Source of the DNA: Zelonia costaricensis
Taxonomy: Eukaryota; Euglenozoa; Kinetoplastea; Trypanosomatida; Trypanosomatidae
Assembly (NCBI GenBank): GCA_030849075.1
Contig: JASAOO010003336.1
Coordinates: 1-43,338 of the forward strand
DNA length: 43,338 nt
Reading direction: 5' to 3'
Both the position numbers and the translations under genes were made by a program. Shown in pieces: positions 8,233-16,820 of the stretch; the stretch's first letter is position 1, and each line of letters opens with the position of its first letter. A model generated the notes under the pieces. The model was not told the origin of the DNA, searched no databases, and was given only the letters and a program-made list of their open reading frames with translations.

Positions 8233-10446
8233 TTACGCCGCCGCGGCGTCGGGTACACCGGCGTCCGAGACGGCCTGGATCTTCGCCTCGACGTACGAGC
8301 GGGCCCGCTCCTTCACTGCCTCCACATCCGCAGGTGTGCCGTGCAGCTTCTCGAAGGAGAGGAAGCGGGTGAGCAGCTGCTGCATCAACTTGGCCGAGAA
8401 GCTCATCGCGACAGTGCGCTGGAAGATCTGCCGCACCTGCAGCGTGGACGCCGTGGGGTCCTTGCGGTTGAGCAGCCCCATCTCCTGGTCGAGGTAGGTC
8501 GACCACACGTCGGACCGCTTCGGCACCTTGCGCAGCAGCCCCTCGAAGAGCGCCCGCCCGTTCTCCGCGTTGCCGTGCTTGTACTCGTGAATGGCAATGT
8601 GCACGAGCGCCAGCGTGGCGTCGTCGCGCTTCAGCACCTCGCCCATGTCCTTCAGCGTGCGCTTCAGCTGGTCCCGCTTGCCCTGATCGACGAGAACGAC
8701 ACCGAGCCGCTCCCACGTGCGGCGCTCGGTGCGGAACTTGCTCGTCATGGTGCGGCACAGCGCCAGCAGCTGGTTCGGCTTGCGCGAGGCCGCGTAGATG
8801 TCGGCGAGGCGCTCGAAGAGCGGTAGCTGCTTAAGCTGGCGCTGCTGGGCGCGCCTGAAGACCGCCGCGAGCGACTCCTCCGTGCCGTACAGGTTCTCGA
8901 CGTTCAGGTAGGCCACCCACACATTCAGCAGCTCGTCCTGCTCCCGCACGCCCATCGTGCTGAGCGCCTTCTCGGCCACCTGGCGCGCCGCCTCGTACTG
9001 CTGCAGGCCCACGTGGTGCGCCATGTACTGCGTCCACAGGTAGCTGCTGTTCGGGTTCGCCAGCAGGAGGCGCTGGAACTCCTCTGGGCTCGTCGGCACG
9101 GCATTCTCCATGCCCCGCTCGTACGCGTCGATGGCCTCCTCGAGCTTGCGGCGGCGGGTGCGCTGCTGCCGGTCCTGCGCGGCGCCACGGCTGCCGTGGT
9201 CGCCGTCCATGTCGTCCTCGTCATCCTCGTCCGCCTCGGCGCGGCGCGACTTGGTGGCGTACTCGGTGCGCCACGGGAAGTAGCCGATCAGGCCGTAGTC
9301 CGGCGCACTCCCACTCGAAGGGGAAGGCGAGGACGAAGACATCGACGCCGCGGGTGCCGCGACGGATGCGATGCCGCGGCGCACCGCAGGCAGGTGGTGG
9401 AACTGGTGGACTCGGCTGGACAGCACCACAAACGGGGTTGCGTCCCGCAGAGCCGCCATCTCAGGGCAGTACTCCACGACCAGCTGCACGGTGTGGCCCA
9501 CCACCGGCGCCGCTGCCGCCGAACTGCTGCTGTGGCCGGTGGGCTCCCAGTTGTAGATGTAGTATCCCAGCACCGTCACACACCCGCTGCTGGCGTCGTT
9601 GGGGTCGACCGACACCCCCGGCACCGGCACCTGCACGACCGCACAGCCGTCATCGGTGGTGGAGAGCAGCACCGTGCACGCAACGACGTCGCCCGGGTGC
9701 AGCCGTGCGAGGGCGGCAGCCGACACAGCGGTGTCCAGCGGCGTGCCCTCCACCACCTCCGCCTTGGCCGTCACGTTCAGCACGTCAGCCGCCACGTCGT
9801 AGTTCAAGAGGCGCACCTCGATCGCCGTGCTGGCGGCGTGCCCCGACCGCGGCCCCTTCCCCGCAGTGCCGTCCGCCGGCTCCTCGTCGCTGTCGCTGCC
9901 GCGCTGGCGCGACGCGGCGGCGCTGGCCGGCGCCTTCGACAGGTCCTCGAGCGCGGCGACGGCCGTCATGCGGGGCTGGATGGTGAGCACGGACCCCTTT
10001 GCGGACCCACGCACAAGTCGCGCCGCAGTGGTGGTGCCGAGGCCGATGAGCATGTGCTTGCACAGCAGGCGCTGCACGAGGCGCCGCACCGGGGCCGGGT
10101 AGGCGAGAATGCCACTGAAGCCCTCCTTGAGGTCCACGGTGAGCAGCCGGTAACCCTGGGCATCCCGGGTGCGGGTGGGCAGCGCCTGGAGGTGCTCCCG
10201 CGTGGCCAGGCTCTTGATGAGCCGCTTGGCCAGCTCCCCGTCGTCGTGGCTGCCCAGCGAGGTGGCGGTGAGGCGGCCGAAGCCGCTCGTCTCGGGCATC
10301 TGCACCAGAATGCCTTCTGGCGTGCTGTGGTGCACCCGGTACTCGCGAAAGAGCGGCGCGGCCACCGCTGCCGTCGTTCCCGTCGCCGTCGCCGCAGCCG
10401 CAGCCGCTGCCGCCGCCGCCTCATCTGATGAAGCGGGGTGAGCCAT
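8233..10446 (-). CDS. Rrp5 (PDCD11)-like ribosome-assembly factor, C-terminal type
   Basis: A 737-residue protein. Residues about 450-730 are HAT/TPR-like helical repeats that match the C-terminal end of yeast Rrp5 and human PDCD11: PTSPEEFQRLLLANPNSSYL, WTQYMAHHV, LNVWVAYLNVENLYGTEESL, the later GRALFEGLLRKVPKRSDVWS, and FLSFEKLHGT. Rrp5 joins early pre-ribosomes in the nucleolus and is needed for both 18S and 5.8S/25S rRNA processing. Yeast Rrp5 is over 1700 residues, with twelve S1 domains before the TPR part. Here the region before the repeats has only about 450 residues: an alanine-rich start, two stretches of beta character (about 32-160 and 208-350) that could be degenerate S1 folds, and acidic linkers (about 183-190 and 403-416). 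The ATG at 10446 is the first after a predicted acceptor at 10580; another in-frame ATG about 50 codons upstream lies before that acceptor. Confidence 0.9.
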   Translation of the reverse strand: MAHPASSDEAAAAAAAAAATATGTTAAVAAPLFREYRVHHSTPEGILVQMPETSGFGRLTATSLGSHDDGELAKRLIKSLATREHLQALPTRTRDAQGYRLLTVDLKEGFSGILAYPAPVRRLVQRLLCKHMLIGLGTTTAARLVRGSAKGSVLTIQPRMTAVAALEDLSKAPASAAASRQRGSDSDEEPADGTAGKGPRSGHAASTAIEVRLLNYDVAADVLNVTAKAEVVEGTPLDTAVSAAALARLHPGDVVACTVLLSTTDDGCAVVQVPVPGVSVDPNDASSGCVTVLGYYIYNWEPTGHSSSSAAAAPVVGHTVQLVVEYCPEMAALRDATPFVVLSSRVHQFHHLPAVRRGIASVAAPAASMSSSSPSPSSGSAPDYGLIGYFPWRTEYATKSRRAEADEDDEDDMDGDHGSRGAAQDRQQRTRRRKLEEAIDAYERGMENAVPTSPEEFQRLLLANPNSSYLWTQYMAHHVGLQQYEAARQVAEKALSTMGVREQDELLNVWVAYLNVENLYGTEESLAAVFRRAQQRQLKQLPLFERLADIYAASRKPNQLLALCRTMTSKFRTERRTWERLGVVLVDQGKRDQLKRTLKDMGEVLKRDDATLALVHIAIHEYKHGNAENGRALFEGLLRKVPKRSDVWSTYLDQEMGLLNRKDPTASTLQVRQIFQRTVAMSFSAKLMQQLLTRFLSFEKLHGTPADVEAVKERARSYVEAKIQAVSDAGVPDAAAA

Positions 10447-10466
10447 GCTGCTGGCAAGGAGGCGCA

Positions 10467-10472
<6 letters not shown>

Positions 10473-10500
<28 letters not shown>
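10473..10500. repeat. (GT)n microsatellite in a predicted 5' UTR
   Basis: A 28-base GT run, CA on the coding strand, lies 27 bases before the ATG of the Rrp5-like gene and downstream of its predicted splice acceptor, so it should be part of the mature mRNA leader. Confidence 0.9.
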
Positions 10501-10579
10501 CCGTGTGCTTCTGCGTGCACGTGTACCGGTGCCGTAACGTGCGACGTGGAGAGCTGGGGTGGGGACGCTCGCGATGGGA

Positions 10580-10640
10580 CTGCGTGTTGCGTTCATGGGC
10601 GTGACGCGCGAGAGTAGGGGGGGAAGGGGGAGTGGGTAAT
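10580..10640 (-). promoter_or_regulatory. Predicted spliced-leader acceptor for the Rrp5-like gene
   Basis: A C/T tract on the coding strand (complement of about 10608-10635) is followed by the first AG at 10581-10580. No ATG lies between it and 10446, so this site decides the start; the predicted 5' UTR is about 133 nt. Confidence 0.5.
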
Positions 10641-11221
10641 GCACACGTACAAAATACAGGGGGCAGCGAGATGGAGAAACCAGGCAACACTGAGAATACT
10701 CACGCAAACGGCCCAGCGTCGTAAAGACTCGTCACGGCGGCATCGCAGGACTCGGCGTGCGTGTCTCTTCATGTCGCCACGCACGAGACGTAGGAGCAGC
10801 GATCGAAGCCTCCACGAACCCTTGCGTGCTGCCGCGTGCAGCTTCTCGGAAGGCAGCGGGCGTTCGTTTTTGAGGTGGAAGCTCTCCTCTCCCTCCGTCT
10901 GATGTGCAGCGCCCCGCCACGAATCTCCGTAAAGCTCGGTGCATCGCGCTCTCCCCTCGTTTCTTTTCTCCTGCGATCCTTTCTTCCCTGCGGCGTGGTA
11001 CGTCTCCCGCCAAGGCAGCGGTCGAGCCGGCCAAACAAGACCGAGAGGAGAGGCGGTGCGAGCAGCCTGCCGTCTCCCCCAACCAGCGGACAGGTCGGGT
11101 CCGACGCTCCCGCGTGGCACAGCAGCACATCATACCTCGTAAACACATAGACACACACAGACACGCAGTTGCGTAAGAGGGGGTGCAAGACGCGCGGTTC
11201 AATAATAAAAGTGAAGATCGA

Positions 11222-11250
11222 ACACACACACACACACACACACACACACA
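11222..11250. repeat. (CA)n microsatellite
   Basis: A perfect CA run of 29 bases in intergenic sequence. Confidence 0.95.
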
Positions 11251-11878
11251 TTATGCGTGCAGAACTAGCGCAGGGAGGACTCAACATGATACGATGCACA
11301 ACACAGGAAGCGAAACAAACACCGAGGCGTGTAAAGGAGTGCACACGCGTGTGCGTCTTCATCTATCTAGAAGTTCAGGTTCCCCGTGTCTAGTCACGGT
11401 GATCAACGGCTGCCACGGCGCCCTACCACCCACCGATCCCTGATTTCTGCGCCTCCAAAGCACCAGCAAGTCACCTTCTAGAGAAGGCGGAGGACAAAGG
11501 GCACGTGGGTCTTCACCAACAAAATCTAAAAAAATCGTAAAGGAACGCGACAACAGCAACGGTCTCACAAACAAACGGGTTGATGGTTCACCGTGTGCCT
11601 GCCAAGCACCAGCCATGCGCTTTCCACTCCTACCTGCCCGCCCGCCGGCCCCCCCCCCCGCTGGCCTCCTCCCCCCTCCCCCCACACGATGTCCTCGACT
11701 GCACGTAGCGGAGGCCGAGGGCGGTGGGAGGGCGTGCGAGGGCAGACCTGCACCGATCGCGTGACCGGTCGAGGAGGAAGCAGGCACCTCAGCGTGGCGT
11801 GCAGCCACGAAGGTGCGCCGTGTAAGAGAGGGCCGACAAACGCTTTCAGCCGCTTCAACAACAAGAAATCTACAGCTG

Positions 11879-14876
11879 TCAGATCCCGCGCGCAGTGGTC
11901 GACGTCCGCGGCGTGTTCTCTGACGACAAGCTCAGCAGCACGTTCTCGCCGGAGGCGCGCGACGAGAGCAGGCCGGACGCCGTTCCCGGAAACGACGGGC
12001 GGGCGCGACTCGACAACGTCGTCGTGCTGCCGCCCATCGCGGCGGCGGACGCGTAGTGCACCGTCATGCGCGGGGCCTCGGTGTCCGCCATCCCGTCCAT
12101 GCCGCTGGCGGTGCTGTCGCCTCGCAGTCCGCCCAGCGCCGTCTGGTGCGGCAGGGCAAAGCGCAGAGAGCCGCGACCGAGCAGCTCCGAGGCACGCGGC
12201 TGCTCCCGCCGGCTCGCGAGCTCCTCGTACCGGCGCCGCCAGTAGTTCGCGTCGTTGCGGGCCATGTCGAGCGAGCCGCGGGTGTTGTCCCGCTCCTTGT
12301 CCAGCCGCTCGCGCAGCTCATGGTTGAGGTTGTACTCCCGCTGCAGCTCCTCCTTCACGGTCCCGAGGTGGTTGCGGCGCAGGTCGAGCAGCCGCTGCTT
12401 CGACTGCAGCTCCGCCATCGCCTCCTTGTGTGACTTCTGCAACTCCGCGTGCGCGGCGCTGAGATCGGCGAGCTCCTCCTCGAGGCGGCGCACGCACTCC
12501 ACGTGGGTCGCAGTCCCCAGGCTGCTGCTTCCGACCCCGCCGCTGCCGCCCACGCAGGAGTCCGTCGGCGACGCCGTGGCCACGGAGGAGGCGGGGTGCG
12601 GGGCTGCCGGTTCATCGCCGGCGACCGAGTTGGCGCGCGACATCCACTCCTGCGCCGCCGCAAGCCCGGGCGACACGCTGATCGACACCGACGGCACACG
12701 CGAGCTGGGGAACAGGGGAGCCGGCGGCTGCAGCATTGAAGCTGCCTGCTGCAGCGGCTGCTGCGATGCTGACTGGCCGCGCGGCCCACTCGGGCCCGCC
12801 ATCAACGGCTGGCGGCGCGGGTTGGGCGACTCCCCGTCGGGCACGTGGCTGCCCGCGCTGCGGCGCGGCGCCGCAACACCACCGGCGCCGTCCCCAGACA
12901 GCCGGCCATGTGACGTGTCCACGACATCGAGAAACTGCAGCGAGGATGGGGGCGAGCGGAGGTCGTCGGTGGCCGAGGCGGCCGCCGCAGACATCGCCTG
13001 GCGCGACTCGGCTATGAGCATCGTGCGCCGCCGCTGCCGCGGTGCGTCCTGCCCGAAGATGCTGGCGTGCAGCTGATCGACTGCCTGCCGCGCCTGCTGG
13101 ACGGGCACGCCGTAGCCGGCCATGTGCTGGATGAGGTCCTTGATCTCGCTGGCCTGCGTGTGGAGAAGCACCCCGCACTGCTGCAGAAGCGCCTCCTGCG
13201 TCGCGGCCTGCTTCGAGGCGGCCGTGTGCGCCTCCTCCCACACCTCGACCTCCTCCTGGAAGCTGCGCACCTTGTCGATGTAGCCGTCCCGCTCCTCCTG
13301 CAGCGCGCCAATGATGTCCTGGGCACCGTTCAAGCTGTCCTGCAGCTGCGCCACCTCCGCGCGGAGGTTCTGCAGCCGCGCCTGCTCCGCCGCCCGCTCC
13401 TCCAGCAGCTCCGTGACGCGCGAGTGGTCGGTGTTGCCGCTGCCGCCGGTGCACGTCGTGGCCGTCGCGGCGCTGGAAAGTTTGCGCGACGCCGCGACGG
13501 GGAAGTCGGGGGTGCCGCTCACACGACTCGCGGCCGAGGCGCGCGCGGGGTGCTGCTGGAGCTGCAGCTTCGCCTGCAGCCGTTCGATCTCCTCCTTGGC
13601 GGTCTCCAGCATGCGCCGCAGCTGCGCCGCCGTCAGCTCGCGGTTCACCACGGCCTTGTTTTCAATTGCCTTGGCCCGCGCCCCGAAGCGCAGCGTCGAC
13701 AGCGTCTCCTGCGCGTTGTACGGCGAGGGGCTGCAGCAGATCACCAGCGCGGTGTGCGAGTTGCCGCCGAGCGAGTCCCGCAGGATCTTCGTCAGGACGC
13801 TGTCGCGGTACGGCGTGTGCGTCGCGGTGTGGTCGGTGAGCGACATGATGACGAGGCCCAGCGTGGACAACGACTTGTTGATCAGCTTTGCCTCCTCCAG
13901 CCGCATCCCCGTCGCGTTCGTCTTGCCCACCTTCTCGCTCCCGGCGAGGTCGACGAGGTACAGCTTCCCCACCGTCGACACCCCTTGCGCGTGGTTTACG
14001 CTCTTCACGGTGAGGTTGAGGAGGCAGTGGCTGCGGCTGCTCGTCTCGTTCATCGCCGTGGCCGACGTGGCGCGCTGCTTGAGACCACGCCTCACGAGCT
14101 GCAGCACCTCACTCGCGCTCGACACGTGCGGGCTGCGGCAGCCGTCGATGTAGAACGAGTTGGTGCTCACGTCTTCGCGCAGCTGCAGGCGCCGCACCGG
14201 CTGCTGCGGCCGCTGCTGAAGCTGGTGGTGCGGATGCTGCGGTGCGTGGTCGGACGCCGCCGGCCACAGGCCCCCGGTGGGCTCCCCTCCCAGGAGGTCA
14301 CGAATCTGCTCCATGTACACCTCCACAAAGAACATCTGCACGTCGAACTCCGTGGACGGGTCGGCCGCCGCGATGGCTGCGAAGACGTCGTGCACGGCAC
14401 GCGGAATGACCCCGCTGACGGCGTCGCCGGCGAAGGCGGAGCGTCTGCCGTGCCCTCCGCACGAGCGCCGCCGCGTCGGGCGCCCACTCCGCTCAAACAC
14501 AGATGAGAGAGGCGCGGACGTCTTCTGGCTCTTTGCGTCTTGTCGCGCGGGGTTCTGGATGGCGTTGATCGCCTGCAGCTCGCCGAGCGGCGTGATGGTG
14601 GCGCGGGCACGACAGAAGGACGCGGCGGCCACGGCCTGTGGCGGGGCGGGGGGTGCAGGGGGGCGCGCAGGCCCAGCCCGCAGCAGGCCCGCCCCGGGGT
14701 GGGCACCCCTGGCGTGGAAGTTGCTCAGCTTGGTGCGTGTCACCTTTGGAGACCTCCCCATGGAAGAGGCGGACACCGGTCGCGCCGGAGGACTCGGCAG
14801 CGGCGACGTCTGGCCGCTCCGCGCGTGCTCGAAGGCCTCCTCGTCCACCGCGTGCTCAGGCCGCCGCGCACCGTCG

Positions 14877-14910
<34 letters not shown>

Positions 14911-15601
14911 AACTCACCCCGCCCGGCGCCCGCTCCTCGTCCCCCTCTCCGCCGTCGTCGTAGTCCTCCGCGTCTTCGTCGTCGCCATCGTCGTCTTCAT
15001 CGGAGCTGAGGCGGAGACGCACCCGCGTGGACGCCTCCTCCAGCTCCGCCTCCTCCTCGGCCTGCGTGGTGTCGCCCGTGTTGGTGCCGTCGGCGGGCGT
15101 CTTCTTGCCCGCCTTGGCACCGCTCTTCCGCGCCCGCGCCGCGCCGCGGTCGCCCACCCAGGCCCCGCCATTCACGTCCCCGAACATGGTGTGCGTCTTG
15201 CCGCTGCCGGTCTGGCCGTACATGAATATGGTACCGTTGTAGCCGCACATGACGTCCGCCACGATGGGACGGGCGATTGTGTCGTAGACGTCGGCCTGCC
15301 CCGCCTCCGGCTGCAGCACGTGCGAGAAGGTGAAGGCGTGGCGGCCCGCCGCGCACGCCTCACTGCCCCCACCCTCCCCGCGGCCCGAGAAGGCGGCGCC
15401 AGAAGCACCGCCGAAGCCGCCGCCTGCGCCGCCACGCCCGGGCACCAGCGCGGGGGCGGTCACGGTGCACTCGATGACGTCGGTGCTGTGCTCGGGAAAG
15501 GTGACGCAGAGGTCGGTGTGGAGGCGCTGCTCCTTCGCGTTGAGGGGGCGCACGCGGCAGCACACGCGGACGTGGTCGATGGTCTCGCGCATCGACTTCA
15601 T
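11879..15601 (-). CDS. Kinesin with N-terminal motor domain and large motor insertion
   Basis: A 1240-residue kinesin. The motor occupies residues about 8-655 and has all nucleotide motifs: RVRPL at 16-20, P-loop GQTGSGKT at 129-136, switch I NETSSRSH at 518-525, switch II DLAGSEK at 551-557, then KLINKSLSTLG, YRDSVLTKILRDSLGG and FGARAKAIENKAVVN at the motor end. The order is that of a plus-end, kinesin-1-like motor, although the exact family is not certain. About 250 low-complexity residues (about 143-396) sit between TMFGD and GVIPRAV, where loop L5 lies; they include acidic runs and nine Asp in a row. A shorter His/Gln-rich insertion (about 441-472) follows DLLGG. Coiled-coil segments follow at about 655-690, 720-830 and 1040-1140, separated by a disordered Ser/Pro/Ala linker. 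The ATG at 15601 lies 16 nt after a good splice acceptor; Met4 is an alternative. Confidence 0.95.
14881..14910. repeat. Trinucleotide repeat (CGT)n coding for poly-Asp
   Basis: A near-perfect CGT run within the kinesin gene encodes nine consecutive Asp residues (about 232-240) inside the motor insertion. Such a run is likely to vary in length between strains. Confidence 0.9.
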
Positions 15602-15616
15602 TCACGCGGCGATGCG

Positions 15617-15654
15617 CTGCAAGGAGAACAGAGAGGTTTGAAATCAAGAAAGGG
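15617..15654 (-). promoter_or_regulatory. Predicted spliced-leader acceptor for the kinesin gene
   Basis: A C/T-rich tract (complement of about 15621-15654) ends in TTGCAG, with the AG at 15618-15617. The ATG at 15601 follows after 16 bases. Confidence 0.65.
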
Positions 15655-15828
15655 GCAGTGCGGCCGAAATCACTCACACCTCAGCGTGGAGTGCGACCTG
15701 CGCCGCACCACGAGGAGAGGAAGACGGCAGAAACCGAAGCTGGTGTAGGGAGCACGGCCTGCCGCTTGATCAGCCACCACGCCCTGCAGTCTCCTTCGCC
15801 CCTCGAAATACACAAATAAACAAAAAAG

Positions 15829-15831
<3 letters not shown>

Positions 15832-15860
<29 letters not shown>
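15832..15860. repeat. (GT)n microsatellite
   Basis: A perfect GT run of about 29 bases in intergenic sequence. Confidence 0.95.
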
Positions 15861-15865
<5 letters not shown>

Positions 15866-16820
15866 CGCAATGCAAACAGCAGCAGTGGAAACACTGCACG
15901 TTCTAGGTAATCTACGCGTATCACCGTCAGCGAAGGGGGGGGCGCTAGACCTCAGCAAACCACTGAGAAGCACCTCTGCCCGTTCCGTTCTGAAGCAGCC
16001 CTTTCCTCGCCTCCTTGGCCTGCCCGTGTCTCGGTAACCCGCCAGCCTCGCACCGCTCCAAGTGCGCTGCGACGACGGAAGCCACGTCAAGACAGGGAGG
16101 AGGGGGGAGGGAGGCGGGGAGGAGCACAGAAAAAAAAAAAGCCGTAAAAAGGGAGAAGAGGCTGGTGTGTGTGTGCGTGTGTGTGTGTGTGTTAGAGGGG
16201 GGGAAAGAAGTGGAGACAAATGGCGGGCTGAGATGCGCTTCAAGGTGTCTGCCGCGTCGCTGCTCAAGAGCGACACGAAGCACCGGAGAGAGAAGGGGAG
16301 GGGAGGAGGGGCGGAGGTGCGGTGACTGCGGTTGCCTTGCGTGGGTGCCAAGCGCGACGAGGCCTCAGACTTGACCGTGTTAGGACGAGAGGCGGTGACG
16401 ATGAGGGGGAGGGGTGTGTGTATGGGGGGGGGGGAAGGAGAATACGTGGTAGTCGTGATGAAGTAATCAAGAGTACGGCGTAGAGCAACAGCGAAGACGG
16501 AGGTCGGTGGCGGAGCAGAAGGGTATCTTGAGTGTGGCGCAACTTGAGCCGCGACGCCGGCCACCCTTGGCCCCGGTCTCACGGCTACTGAGTGTTGGGC
16601 GTAGCAGAGTGCGCTGCAGCGCCCGTGGGTCTCTGTTGGCCGAAGGTGCGGGTGGCGCACCCGTTTCTGTACCAGCGAGTTTATTCTGATTCGTTTTGTT
16701 GTTGTTGCGTTTGTTCGAAGCTGAAGCGACAGCGAGTGAGTTGCGGTGCACTAGACTTGCGGCACACACACACACACAGACAGCCACACCAAAGACAAGA
16801 CTGGGAACGGGTTGTTGGTG

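Larger units (their letters stand above)
10447..11878. other. Intergenic region between the kinesin and Rrp5-like genes
   Basis: About 1.4 kb with no supported gene. It has a GT repeat in the predicted 5' UTR of the Rrp5-like gene (10473-10500), a CA repeat at 11222-11250, and a C-rich stretch at about 11640-11690. The remainder is presumably the kinesin 3' UTR. Confidence 0.6.
15602..16820. other. Intergenic region between the TRAF-like protein gene and the kinesin gene
   Basis: About 1.2 kb without a supported gene. GT runs lie at 15832-15860 and about 16165-16192, and purine-rich plus-strand blocks at about 16090-16140 and 16400-16440. The end next to 15601 carries the kinesin splice signal. 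Confidence 0.6.

Noticed and set aside
9013..10428. A plus-strand open frame of 471 codons opposite the Rrp5-like gene
   Set aside because: Composition is extreme (Arg/His/Val/Gly) and it lies wholly within a gene with family matches on the other strand.
13067..14506. A plus-strand open frame of 479 codons opposite the kinesin gene
   Set aside because: The minus strand encodes the kinesin motor with all catalytic motifs here; the plus frame is a shadow.
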